Below, one piece after another: positions 30,490 through 38,594 of a DNA stretch of 64,000 nt. How positions within the stretch are numbered: the stretch's first letter is position 1; every line of letters begins with the position of its first letter. A program made the translations under genes and the position numbers. The DNA is taken from positions 62,001-126,000 of the forward strand of contig NZ_FXZB01000007.1 in NCBI RefSeq assembly GCF_900169065.1, written 5' to 3'. A model generated the notes under the pieces. The model ran no database searches and had not been told where the DNA came from. It was given only the letters and a program-made list of their open reading frames with translations. The DNA comes from Brevibacterium aurantiacum (lineage in GTDB: Bacteria; Actinomycetota; Actinomycetes; Actinomycetales; Brevibacteriaceae).

Positions 30490-31560
30490 ATGGGCAAAGG
30501 GCAGGGAAAATCGCTGACTCTCAACAGCGCATTCCGGGTCGGCTTCACCGGAACGCTCGGTGTGGGACTCGCCTTCGGGCTGATCACGGCCCTGCAGTCC
30601 GTGGCGACCGTCATCATCTACATCGGTCTGGCCCTGTTCCTCGCGCTCGGACTCGAACCGATCGTGCTGTGGCTGGTCGAGCGCAGGCTGCCCCGGTCCC
30701 TGTCGGTCGTCCTCGTCGTTCTGGCCTTCCTCGCCATCGTCGCGGGTGCTGTGCTGCTCATCGCCCCTGCCGTCATCAGCCAGATCCAGCAGTTCATCGG
30801 TGATCTTCCGGACATCGTCGCGAGCCTGGCGGCCACAGGGTGGGTCGCCGACCTCGAACAGAGATTCACCGGAGCGGTCGATCTCGACAAGATCTTCGCC
30901 AACCTCGGCGAGTGGGCATCCGACCCGAAGAACGTGGTGTCGCTGGGCGGCGGGGTCGTGTCCATCGGAGCCGGCATTATCAGCTTCCTCGCCGGCGTCG
31001 TCATCGTCGTCATCCTCACCATCTACTTCGCCGTGACGATGCCGACGATCAAGTCGGCCATGCTCTCCCTCGTCGCTGCGAGCTCCCGACCGACCGTCGA
31101 ATCCGTCACCGAGGAAGTCACCCGATCCATCGGACGCTACGTTCTGGGTCAGGTGTCCTTGGGCATCGTCAACGGCGTGTGCTCGGCGATCTTCCTCACC
31201 ATCATCGGTGCCCCGCTGCCGGCGCTGTTGGCGTTCATCGCGTTCCTCGCCTCACTCATCCCACTCGTCGGCCCGATCACCGGTGCGATCATCATCACCG
31301 GATCCTGCCTCATGGTTTCTCCGGGGCTGGGGATCGCCGTCGGCATCTACTACCTCGTGTACATGCAGGTGGAGGCGTACCTGCTCAGCCCCCGCATCAT
31401 GAAGACCGCGGTCAATGTGCCCGGTGCGCTCGTCATCATCGCGGCCATCGCCGGCGGCACCCTGGGCGGAGTCCTCGGGGCCGTGGTCGCTGTGCCCGTG
31501 GCCGCCTCGGGAATGATCATCATCCGCAAAGTCGTCGTGCCTGCGCAGGACGAGAGGTAG
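30490..31560 (+). CDS. AI-2E-family (TqsA/PerM-like) membrane transporter
   Basis: 356 residues with about eight hydrophobic helices. After two or three N-terminal helices comes a soluble segment (about 110-160), then the conserved region VLGQVSLGIVNGVC, IPLVGPITGAIIITGSC and LLSPRIMKTAVNVPGAL found in PF01594 proteins. Members export autoinducer-2, ions or other small molecules; no substrate can be assigned. It is divergent from the M3-YbaK gene. Confidence 0.85.
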   Translation: MGKGQGKSLTLNSAFRVGFTGTLGVGLAFGLITALQSVATVIIYIGLALFLALGLEPIVLWLVERRLPRSLSVVLVVLAFLAIVAGAVLLIAPAVISQIQQFIGDLPDIVASLAATGWVADLEQRFTGAVDLDKIFANLGEWASDPKNVVSLGGGVVSIGAGIISFLAGVVIVVILTIYFAVTMPTIKSAMLSLVAASSRPTVESVTEEVTRSIGRYVLGQVSLGIVNGVCSAIFLTIIGAPLPALLAFIAFLASLIPLVGPITGAIIITGSCLMVSPGLGIAVGIYYLVYMQVEAYLLSPRIMKTAVNVPGALVIIAAIAGGTLGGVLGAVVAVPVAASGMIIIRKVVVPAQDER

Positions 31561-31563
31561 CTG

Positions 31564-31779
31564 CTAGTCCTGGTCGTCGGTGCTGTTGCGGCGGTTGCGG
31601 ACGATGAGTCCGATGATGTACCTGACCAGGTAGTAGGTCACGAAGTAGGCGACGGCGGCGACGACGACGGCCGCCAGCAGATCTCCGTTGCCCATCGCGG
31701 GCAGGCCGAGGAACACCGCGACCGTGAATGCCGCGAGATAGGGAATCAGGCGGAGAACCGGGCTGTCGACATCGCTCAT
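31564..31779 (-). CDS. Small membrane protein, unknown function
   Basis: 71 residues with two hydrophobic helices (about 9-28 and 34-58: LIPYLAAFTVAVFLGLPAM and AVVVAAVAYFVTYYLVRYI). A basic-then-acidic tail RNRRNSTDDQD follows. On the minus strand TACGCT ends seven bases before ATG 31777-31779, suggesting a leaderless start. I do not recognise a family. Confidence 0.65.
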   Translation of the reverse strand: MSDVDSPVLRLIPYLAAFTVAVFLGLPAMGNGDLLAAVVVAAVAYFVTYYLVRYIIGLIVRNRRNSTDDQD

Positions 31780-31786
31780 GTTCGTC

Positions 31787-31792
31787 AGCGTA
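31787..31792 (-). promoter_or_regulatory. -10 hexamer TACGCT (minus strand)
   Basis: Reads TACGCT on the minus strand, seven bases before the ATG of the small membrane protein. Confidence 0.4.
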
Positions 31793-31824
31793 CCAAGTGC
31801 CGGTCCGCTCGCCGAGGTGGGCGC

Positions 31825-31830
31825 TAGGGT
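31825..31830 (+). promoter_or_regulatory. -10 hexamer TAGGGT before the GNAT gene
   Basis: TAGGGT ends seven bases before ATG 31838. The intervening TGAGGGT could double as a short ribosome site. Confidence 0.4.
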
Positions 31831-31837
31831 TGAGGGT

Positions 31838-32308
31838 ATGGCACAGACACGATGGAGTGCAGTGAGAGATGATCAGGTGCCCGACGATGTGGATCGTCTT
31901 CTGCTGACTGTTCCGGAGTGGTTCGGCAGGCCGGAATCCAACGCCGAGTACGTCGATGATGCACGAACCATGGAGACCTGGACGGTGCGAAACGAGGCTG
32001 GCGAGGTCGTCGGGGTCACCCTGGTGTCGTGGCATTTCGATCACTGTGCCGAAGTCCATTTCACGGTTGTCGACCGATCGGAACATGGGACAGGGGCCGG
32101 CACAGCAATGATGCGAGCGATTGCAGTCGATGTGCGCAGACGGGGCGCCACGCTGCTGCAGGTGAAGACGTTGGGGGCTTCGAACCCCGATCCCAACTAC
32201 GACCGAACACGACACTTCTACCAGAAGGTGGGATTCTTCCCGCTCGAGGAGATCGACCTGTGGGATGAGCAGACGCCCTGCCTGATCATGGTCATGCCGT
32301 TGGTATGA
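31838..32308 (+). CDS. GNAT-family N-acetyltransferase
   Basis: 156 residues starting at MAQTRWSAVRDDQVPDDV; an earlier in-frame ATG at 31778 would overlap the divergent gene's start and promoter. The acetyl-CoA loop is seen as VVDRSEHGTGAGTAMMRAI (a Q/R-x-x-G-x-G/A variant). The C-terminal NYDRTRHFYQKVGFFPLEEI is the usual GNAT tail. The substrate is unknown. Confidence 0.8.
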   Translation: MAQTRWSAVRDDQVPDDVDRLLLTVPEWFGRPESNAEYVDDARTMETWTVRNEAGEVVGVTLVSWHFDHCAEVHFTVVDRSEHGTGAGTAMMRAIAVDVRRRGATLLQVKTLGASNPDPNYDRTRHFYQKVGFFPLEEIDLWDEQTPCLIMVMPLV

Positions 32309-32395
32309 GCCCGCGTCGTTCCCGGTCAGAGGAGACGACAGAGCGACTTGGGTTCATCTGCTGAGACGTGACTGTAGTATAGGAAACCGCATGAT

Positions 32396-32408
32396 ATGTG
32401 TCACACAT
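32396..32408. promoter_or_regulatory. ATGTGTCACACAT operator-like palindrome before aquaporin
   Basis: Perfect inverted repeat with six-base arms and one central base. It lies about 15 bp downstream of a possible -10 (TAGTAT, 32375-32380) and 20 bp before the aquaporin start, a position suited to a repressor. The regulator is unknown. Confidence 0.35.
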
Positions 32409-32428
32409 CACAGATGGGATGAATCATC

Positions 32429-33187
32429 ATGGTGCTCCTGCAGAAACCCTCCCTGGTCTCGAAGATCTTCGCCGAATTCCTCGGCACCTTCGTCCTCGTC
32501 TTCGGCGGCTGCGGCGCGGCCGTATTCGCCGCGAAGGTCGTCGGTGATGACGGCCTCAACATGGGCATTGGATTCCTCGGTGTCGCACTGGCCTTCGGCC
32601 TCACCGTCGTCGTCATGGCCTACGCCGTCGGACATGTCTCCGGCGGACACTTCAATCCAGCAGTGACACTGGGCTGCGTGCTTGCGGGCAGGACCCCAGT
32701 GAAAGACGCCGTGCCCTACTGGATCACGCAGTTGGTCGCCGGCATCGTCGCCGGTGGAGTCGTGCTCCTCATCGCCTCGGGCAACCCGGACTATTCGCTA
32801 GCGAAGGATGGGCTGGCGACGAACGGCTATGGAGAATTCTCCCCGAACGGATTCTCCTTGCTCAGCGTGCTCATCGCCGAGTTCGTCCTCACCGCCATCT
32901 TCCTCTACGTCATCCTCGGGACGACCGACGACAGGTCCCCGGTCGGAATGGCACCTCTGGCGATCGGCCTCTCACTCACACTCATCCACCTCGTCGCCAT
33001 TCCGGTGTCGAACACTTCGGTCAATCCGGCGCGTTCCTTCGGTGTCGCGGTATTCGCCGGTGGAGACGCGCTCGGTCAGGTGTGGGTGTTCTTCCTCGCA
33101 CCGCTCGCCGGTGCCGCCGTCGCCGGACTCACCTATAACCTTCTGTTCCCGAAGGCTGTCGAAGTTCCCATCACCGAGGGCGGATGA
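32429..33187 (+). CDS. aqpZ: Aquaporin Z-like water channel
   Basis: 252 residues, six transmembrane helices and both pore half-helices: GGHFNPAVTLG and NTSVNPARSFG, each with the NPA box. The N-terminal AEFLGTFVLVFGGCGAAVFA and the small residues of the AqpZ selectivity region indicate a water-selective channel rather than GlpF. Its stop overlaps the next start in ATGA. Confidence 0.93.
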   Translation: MVLLQKPSLVSKIFAEFLGTFVLVFGGCGAAVFAAKVVGDDGLNMGIGFLGVALAFGLTVVVMAYAVGHVSGGHFNPAVTLGCVLAGRTPVKDAVPYWITQLVAGIVAGGVVLLIASGNPDYSLAKDGLATNGYGEFSPNGFSLLSVLIAEFVLTAIFLYVILGTTDDRSPVGMAPLAIGLSLTLIHLVAIPVSNTSVNPARSFGVAVFAGGDALGQVWVFFLAPLAGAAVAGLTYNLLFPKAVEVPITEGG

Positions 33188-33621
33188 CACTGCCAGAAGA
33201 CGCCACCATGCAGGAGGCCAGAGACTGGGTCGAACGCCAGCAGGGTCGTCATGCAGAGGGAACCGGCTCCTCGTTCACGATTGCGCGGCGAACCGAAGAG
33301 TTCGCGATCGGTCACTGCGGTCTCTGGCTGAAGGATCTCGACGAGGGGCAGGCGAGCGCCGGATATGCCGTTGCACCGTCCGAGCGTGGGCGCGGCTATG
33401 CGGCCGAGGCACTCGCGGCCCTGACCGAGTTCGGGTGGACTGTACCGGGAGTACAGCGGATCGCCCTATTCATCGAACCGTGGAACATCGCATCGATTCG
33501 CACCGCCGAACGGGCAGGCTATGTTCGCGAGGAACTCCTGGTCAGCCATCAGCTGGTCGGCGGCGAATGTCGCGACATGATCCTGTATTCCTCGGTACGA
33601 CGGGGCCACTCCAGGAGGTGA
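33184..33621 (+). CDS. GNAT acetyltransferase, RimJ/RimL-like, with shortened N-terminus
   Basis: 145 residues. The segment LWLKDLDEGQASAGYAVAPSERGRGYAAEALAALTEFG (in parts) is the RimJ-like core with the acetyl-CoA loop SERGRGYA; NIASIRTAERAGYVREE is the C-terminal motif. Family members usually have about 30 more residues at the N-terminus (the first strand and helix). Here the gene begins at TLPEDATMQEARDWV, directly coupled to aqpZ by ATGA. It may be a truncated, partly functional copy. Confidence 0.7.
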   Translation: MTLPEDATMQEARDWVERQQGRHAEGTGSSFTIARRTEEFAIGHCGLWLKDLDEGQASAGYAVAPSERGRGYAAEALAALTEFGWTVPGVQRIALFIEPWNIASIRTAERAGYVREELLVSHQLVGGECRDMILYSSVRRGHSRR

Positions 33622-34241
33622 TGAACCCCATGGCCGACTTGCTCGATATGGACTACCCCTTCACCGGCCGATGGCTGGTTCAAAACAGTCCCGCCGACCG
33701 GGTGCCGAGCCACGGCACGACACTCTTCGCGACCTCATACGCAATCGACTTCGTGCCGGTCGATGGCTCTGGGAGATCGGCGCCCTTCACCTTCGGCTCC
33801 CTCCTCCGTCCGGAACCTCCGGAGAGCTTTGTCGGCTTCGGCCGCCCGGTGCTCTCTCCGGTCGCAGGAACTGTCGTGGCTTCTCACGACACTGAGCGTG
33901 ATCATTTCTCGTACCGCGGTGTCCCGTCGATCGGATACTCCCTGACACAGGCCCGGCGTGTCGGCGAGGGCTGGCGTGCGCTCGCCGGCAATCACGTCAT
34001 GATCCGGTGCGACCGCGGTATAGTCTCGCTCTGCCATCTCCAGCATCTCAGCACACGAGTTCGGGCGGGACAGCACATTGAGATCGGCGAAGAGATCGGC
34101 CGGTGCGGAAACTCCGGCAACAGCACGGAACCGCACCTGCATGTCCAAGCGATCGACCGCGTCGACATTGAGCACGCTGTGGCTACGCGCATTGCGTTCA
34201 GAGGCGCATTGCCGTCGAATGGTTCGGTTGTCTCGCGGTAG
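33621..34241 (+). CDS. M23-family peptidoglycan endopeptidase-like protein
   Basis: 206 residues from ATG 33621, just behind CAGGAGGTG and overlapping the preceding stop; ATG 33630 is an alternative. LysM and signal peptide are absent. The M23 features are HGTTLFATSYAIDFVPV (first His and Asp region), VLSPVAGTVVASHD, NHVMIRCDRGIVSLCHLQHLS and the closing EPHLHVQ (His-x-His). Without an export signal its target is unclear; related solitary M23 proteins occur in antibiotic-resistance-like contexts. The long frame upstream of 33618 is an overlap artefact with aqpZ. Confidence 0.8.
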   Translation: MNPMADLLDMDYPFTGRWLVQNSPADRVPSHGTTLFATSYAIDFVPVDGSGRSAPFTFGSLLRPEPPESFVGFGRPVLSPVAGTVVASHDTERDHFSYRGVPSIGYSLTQARRVGEGWRALAGNHVMIRCDRGIVSLCHLQHLSTRVRAGQHIEIGEEIGRCGNSGNSTEPHLHVQAIDRVDIEHAVATRIAFRGALPSNGSVVSR

Positions 34242-34326
34242 TGCGCTCGAATGAGAACTCGCCTAGTACGACCGGCTGATCGGAATCATCCTTGTGGCTT
34301 GATGCCGGGCACTGAAGAATGTGCCC

Positions 34327-34606
34327 ATGGCCGACAAGAATCCGGATTGGGGCTTCGACAGATCGCTGGTGATCAAAGCGCCGGCTGCCCAAGTCTGGCC
34401 GCACGTGGCAGACCCGATTCGATTGAGCAGATGGTGGTGTCCGCCGCCGACAGTGTCGAGATCACCCTGCCACCTCATGGCGGGGATGGGAGGGTGACCA
34501 TCGTGCATTGCTTTGACGACATTCCAATCGAACGCCGAGGCGAAGCGCGGGACTTCTGCGCCGACGGGTGGGACTTCAGCCTCGAACTCCTCCGGCGAAA
34601 TATACT
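34327..34606 (+). pseudogene. Broken SRPBCC/AHSA1-domain gene
   Basis: From ATG 34327 one frame gives MADKNPDWGFDRSL, VIKAPAAQVWPHVADPIRLS and RWWCPPP, the N-terminal strand and helix of an AHSA1-type SRPBCC domain, then stops at 34498-34500. From about 34443 a second frame continues with VEITLPPHGGDGRVTIVHCF and ADGWDFSLELL, the C-terminal strands and helix of the same fold. About 60 middle residues are missing and the frame is shifted, so the gene is dead. Confidence 0.7.
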
Positions 34607-34627
34607 CAGTACCGATGAGAACCAGCG

Positions 34628-35650
34628 TTATCGTCTGTCGTACCTGGTGCCGAACGCATCCCGTATGAGAACGGCGAACATCTCCGTCATACGGACTGCG
34701 ACACTCGCATGCTCAGCGATGAGGTCGGCACCCTTTCCACCGAGAGCTGCGCGAACCGGCTTCAGCGCTGAGGCTGCCGGATCAGCTGCTGCAGCACGCA
34801 GCAGCTCCAACCGCCTGGACCTGGAGGTGCAACCGAGTTCGAACAGCGTCCAGTGGAACAGGTGCATGAGGCCGGTGTCACGGTCGAAGCCGCGATGAGT
34901 GGACAGCGATGACTCCTCGTCCGCGGTGAGCTCGAAATCGCGGTGGAGCGAGAGTCCGAAATCCGTGAAGATCAGTCTGCCGCCGTGGATGAGGATATTT
35001 CCCGGATGCACGTCGAAGTGGTGGAATCCCTGCTTCTCCATCCACGCCGTGGCATCGATGATCTGGCCCACGGCCTCAGCGAACACTGTCGATCCGCTGC
35101 CTTCGGCCACGCTTCGGCGCACCCACGACCCCAAGGTCACAGGCACATGTTCAAGGAAGAGCACCACACTTGTGGGCGCGGACGACATCTCGGCGAGCTT
35201 CGTCTCAACGTGCGGCCACGAGGTGCCCCATCGGTGTTTCGGTCCGTCTCCGTCGAATTCGCTGAGGTCGGATTCGCACGGAAGATCGACGACTCTCCAC
35301 CCGAGCAGAAGCGGAAAGAAGTCTGCCTCCCCGGAGCGGACCCAATCGGAGGTGAGCGTGTGTGTTGCCAGCTCGCGCCCGACACCATGCGCCGGGCTCC
35401 CGATCCCATAGTGGCTGACAAACGGCAGTCCAGCGTGATTGCGGGTGGCGGTCGGATCCGACGCTTCGCTGTGTGTGAGTGGAAGCTGCTTGATGAAGAC
35501 AGGAGTTCCATCGATCTCAGCAGTTCTCGTGGTTCCACCGATGCCGACCCCTACTTTCTCGGCGGCGTCGACGAGCGCACATACCTGTGAATCATCGAGT
35601 CTGTGGATCTCGGCAGAGATTCTACGGGCACTTTCCACGCGCGCAGTCAT
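34628..35650 (-). CDS. Protein kinase-like/phosphotransferase protein of unknown substrate
   Basis: 340 residues from MTARVESARRISAE; an upstream in-frame ATG (35726-35728) has no better ribosome site. Kinase-fold signatures are present: a lysine in PVFIKQLPL (likely ATP-binding), the catalytic loop FHHFDVHPGNILI (Asp, Asn) and FTDFGLSLH (the DFG metal site). The glycine-rich loop is reduced to GVGIGGTTR. The arrangement suits small-molecule or protein kinases of the APH/ABC1-like group. It stands alone beside the broken SRPBCC gene, and its codon use is less GC-biased than the flanks. Confidence 0.65.
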   Translation of the reverse strand: MTARVESARRISAEIHRLDDSQVCALVDAAEKVGVGIGGTTRTAEIDGTPVFIKQLPLTHSEASDPTATRNHAGLPFVSHYGIGSPAHGVGRELATHTLTSDWVRSGEADFFPLLLGWRVVDLPCESDLSEFDGDGPKHRWGTSWPHVETKLAEMSSAPTSVVLFLEHVPVTLGSWVRRSVAEGSGSTVFAEAVGQIIDATAWMEKQGFHHFDVHPGNILIHGGRLIFTDFGLSLHRDFELTADEESSLSTHRGFDRDTGLMHLFHWTLFELGCTSRSRRLELLRAAAADPAASALKPVRAALGGKGADLIAEHASVAVRMTEMFAVLIRDAFGTRYDRR

Positions 35651-35931
35651 GACATTACGCTGAGGCAGATTATGTTTCCGGGTGATCTCTCGCCTGCTCT
35701 TGTGAAGAGAGCAGAGAGCGATTCGCAATCAGCAGGAGAGAACGGTCGGACATGCATGGAGTCATTCTCTCAACTTCACCTCGAAATCGTGCAGGCTATT
35801 GTTCGCAGACTCTCTCCACCCTAAGGTGAGAGGACACGGACACATCCGCTCCGCGCAGTCGACCACGACCATGCACTGCACGCGAAACTATGCGTGCGAT
35901 GCGAGCGGATGGACTCACACGAAGGAGTGTC

Positions 35932-37455
35932 ATGGCAGTCTACTCAGCACCCGGTACCGAAGGTTCGCTCGTCACGTTCAAGTCGCGCTACGAGAACTAC
36001 ATCGGAGGGGAGTGGGTGCCGCCGAAGAACGGCGACTACTTCGACAACATCACTCCCGTCACCGGACAGGCATTCACAGAGATCCCCAGCTCCACCGCCG
36101 ACGACATCGAAACCGCCCTCGATGCGGCCTGGGCAGCAGCACCTGCTTGGGGGAAGACCTCGGTGACCGAGCGCTCGAACATCCTTCTGAAGATCGCTGA
36201 TCGCATGGAGGCGAATCTTGAGATGCTCGCGGTCGCAGAGACCTGGGACAACGGCAAGGGCATCCGCGAACCACTGGCCGCCGACATCCCACTGGCCATC
36301 GACCACTTCCGCTACTTCGCTGCAGCGATCCGGGCCCAAGAAGGCGGCCTGTCGCAGATCGACGACGACACCGTTGCCTATCACTTCCTCGAACCGCTCG
36401 GCGTCGTCGGACAGATCATCCCGTGGAACTTCCCCATACTCATGGCCACGTGGAAGCTGGCACCGGCGCTCGCCGCAGGCAACTGCGTCGTCCTCAAGCC
36501 CGCCGAGCAGACTCCGGCCTCGATCCTCATCCTGGCTGAACTCGTCGGCGATCTGCTGCCACCCGGTGTCCTCAACATCGTCAACGGCTTCGGAGTCGAG
36601 GCAGGCAAACCTCTGGCCTCGAACAAGCGGATCAAGAAGATCGCGTTCACCGGTGAGACCACGACCGGTCGTCTGATCATGCAGTACGCCTCGCAGAACA
36701 TCATCCCAGTCACCCTGGAGCTCGGCGGCAAGTCACCGAACATCTTCTTCGAAGACGTCCTCGCCGCCGACGACAGCTACCGCGACAAGGCGCTCGAAGG
36801 CTTCGCGATGTTCGCACTCAATCAGGGCGAAGTCTGTACCTGCCCGTCTCGCGCTCTCGTCCAGGAGTCGATCTTCGATGACTTCGTCGCCGCTGGTGTC
36901 GAGCGTGTGCGAGCGATCAAACAGGGCAATCCACTCGACACCGATACCCAGGTCGGCGCGCAGGCCTCGAATGATCAGTACGAGAAGATCATGTCGTACC
37001 TGCAGATCGGCAAGGACGAAGGCGCCGAGGTGCTCATCGGCGGTGACAAGGCCGAACTCGAGGGCGACCTCTCAGGAGGCTTCTACGTCCAGCCGACCAT
37101 CTTCAAGGGCTCGAACAATATGCGGATCTTCCAAGAGGAGATCTTCGGTCCTGTCGTAGCGCTGACCTCGTTCAAGGACTACGACGACGCCATCACCACC
37201 GCCAACGACACGCTCTACGGTCTGGGGGCCGGCGTCTGGGCCCGCACCGGCAACATCGCCTACCGTGCCGGCCGTGACATCCAGGCAGGCCGCGTCTGGG
37301 TGAACAACTATCACGCCTACCCGGCACATGCCGCGTTCGGCGGATACAAATCATCGGGAATCGGCCGAGAGAACCACCTGATGATGCTCGACCACTACCA
37401 GCAGACGAAGAACCTGCTGGTCAGCTACTCGGACAACGCGCAAGGATTTTTCTGA
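35932..37455 (+). CDS. Aldehyde dehydrogenase (AldB/ExaC type)
   Basis: NAD(P)-dependent oxidation of acetaldehyde or other aldehydes. It has 507 residues from ATG 35932, behind GAAGGAGTGTC. Motifs: [20 protein letters not shown], the catalytic Glu in [14 protein letters not shown] and the nucleophile in [17 protein letters not shown], where paired Cys residues are typical of this subgroup. Its stop overlaps the DUF779 start by one base, the usual AldB-DUF779 pairing. The preceding 281-bp gap shows no gene. Confidence 0.93.
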   Translation: MAVYSAPGTEGSLVTFKSRYENYIGGEWVPPKNGDYFDNITPVTGQAFTEIPSSTADDIETALDAAWAAAPAWGKTSVTERSNILLKIADRMEANLEMLAVAETWDNGKGIREPLAADIPLAIDHFRYFAAAIRAQEGGLSQIDDDTVAYHFLEPLGVVGQIIPWNFPILMATWKLAPALAAGNCVVLKPAEQTPASILILAELVGDLLPPGVLNIVNGFGVEAGKPLASNKRIKKIAFTGETTTGRLIMQYASQNIIPVTLELGGKSPNIFFEDVLAADDSYRDKALEGFAMFALNQGEVCTCPSRALVQESIFDDFVAAGVERVRAIKQGNPLDTDTQVGAQASNDQYEKIMSYLQIGKDEGAEVLIGGDKAELEGDLSGGFYVQPTIFKGSNNMRIFQEEIFGPVVALTSFKDYDDAITTANDTLYGLGAGVWARTGNIAYRAGRDIQAGRVWVNNYHAYPAHAAFGGYKSSGIGRENHLMMLDHYQQTKNLLVSYSDNAQGFF

Positions 37456-37874
37456 TGAGTGAATCTACACAGACCGCGGCGCTGGAATCAGCACCGACCA
37501 TCGACGGGGAGGAGAAATCGAGAGTGGCCATGACACAGGCCGCTGTCGACCTCCTCGGCGATCTGGTCGCCAAACACGGCCAACTGATGTTCCACCAATC
37601 GGGTGGCTGCTGCGACGGGTCCTCGCCGATGTGCTTCCCCGAAGGCGACTTCCTGACCTCGGAGGCTGACGTTCTCCTCGGCCACTTCGAACTGCCCGTC
37701 GATGACGCAGAGAAGGCGGGCCTCGACTTCTGGATGTCGGTCGAGCAGTTCGAGTACTGGAAGCACACCCACCTCACGATCGATGTGGTCCCCGGACGAG
37801 GCAGCGGCTTCAGCGTCGAGTCACCGACAGGCAACCGCTTCATCATCCGGTCCACCCTCATGGACGTCGGCTGA
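37455..37874 (+). CDS. DUF779 protein paired with aldehyde dehydrogenase
   Basis: 139 residues. DUF779 proteins almost always follow AldB-type aldehyde dehydrogenase genes, but their role is not established. The region HGQLMFHQSGGCCDGSSPMCF contains a conserved Cys-Cys and a further Cys (given in part), suggestive of a metal or redox site. It is translationally coupled to the dehydrogenase and ends seven bases before the convergent XRE-cupin gene. Confidence 0.88.
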   Translation: MSESTQTAALESAPTIDGEEKSRVAMTQAAVDLLGDLVAKHGQLMFHQSGGCCDGSSPMCFPEGDFLTSEADVLLGHFELPVDDAEKAGLDFWMSVEQFEYWKHTHLTIDVVPGRGSGFSVESPTGNRFIIRSTLMDVG

Positions 37875-37881
37875 GATACCG

Positions 37882-38481
37882 CTAATCCTCGCCGAGGTGG
37901 CGCTTCGGTGCCGCACGGACGTGGGCTCTCTCGCCCTGCTTGCCGACGAGGCTGAGGAACTCGACGGGCCCTGCACTGGTGGCGCCGAACCAGTGCGGGG
38001 TGCGGGTGTCGAACTCGGCTGCCTCGCCGGGTTCCATGATGAGATCGTGCTCGCCGAGGACGAGGCGAAGGTTGCCGTTGAGGACGAAGACCCAGTCGTA
38101 GCCCTCATGGCTGCGCAGCTCTGGCGTGGCCTCATCCGAGCCTGTCGGCAGCACGAATTTATAGGCCTGGATGCCCCCTGCCCGACGCGTCAGCGGCAGG
38201 ATCGTCCGGCCGTCGCGAGTGGGCAGGGGCCGCAGATTGATGCGCGGATCCCCGGTCGGGGGCGCGTCGACGAGTTCGTCGAGAGTGGCCCCGAACGCTC
38301 GCGCCAAGGGCAGGAGCTGTTCGAGACTGGGACGGCGGTGCCCGGCCTCAAGGCGCGAGAGCGTGCTGATCGAGATGCCGGTCTCTTCGGACAGATCGGT
38401 GAGAGTGATGTCGCGGCGCTGCCGTAGCTGCTTCAGCCGTGGCCCAACAGCATCGAGAGTGCGGTCCATGAGTTCATCCAT
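37882..38481 (-). CDS. XRE-family regulator with C-terminal cupin
   Basis: 199 residues from MDELMDRTLDAVGPRL; the longer frame to 38517 lies over the operator region. The N-terminal helix-turn-helix (about 12-68: LRQRRDITLTDLSEETGISI, STLSRLEAGHRRPSLEQL) is followed by a single cupin (about 110-180: SHEGYDWVFVLNGNLRLVLG, GEAAEFDTRTPHWFGA). Such proteins sense small ligands and usually control the neighbouring gene. Here that is the divergent flavoprotein, with two palindromic sites in the gap. Confidence 0.88.
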   Translation of the reverse strand: MDELMDRTLDAVGPRLKQLRQRRDITLTDLSEETGISISTLSRLEAGHRRPSLEQLLPLARAFGATLDELVDAPPTGDPRINLRPLPTRDGRTILPLTRRAGGIQAYKFVLPTGSDEATPELRSHEGYDWVFVLNGNLRLVLGEHDLIMEPGEAAEFDTRTPHWFGATSAGPVEFLSLVGKQGERAHVRAAPKRHLGED

Positions 38482-38489
38482 GCCCCTTA

Positions 38490-38527
38490 TTTTGCCATTC
38501 GGCAAAACTGTTTGCAATACTGCGAAT
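38490..38527. promoter_or_regulatory. Paired palindromic operators between the XRE-cupin and flavoprotein genes
   Basis: TTTTGCC-ATTC-GGCAAAA (38490-38507) is an exact 18-bp inverted repeat. Beside it TTTGCA-N4-TGCGAA (38511-38526, N4 = ATAC) is a weaker copy. Both lie between the divergent starts, close to the regulator gene, as expected for autoregulation. Confidence 0.6.
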
Positions 38528-38594
38528 AGGTTGTCACCATCGAAGTATCGGAGCGCCGCAGCGGCGACTCCACATACTTTGAGAGGACCAGGAC

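Noticed and set aside
32808-33617. Open frame upstream of the M23 protein
   Set aside because: It is Ser/Arg/Pro-rich and runs over aqpZ and the acetyltransferase gene in another frame; M23-like sequence starts after 33618.
34251-34898. 215-codon frame as an intact gene
   Set aside because: Only its middle resembles anything (the C-terminal SRPBCC piece); the start is unrelated and the end is antisense to the kinase-like gene.
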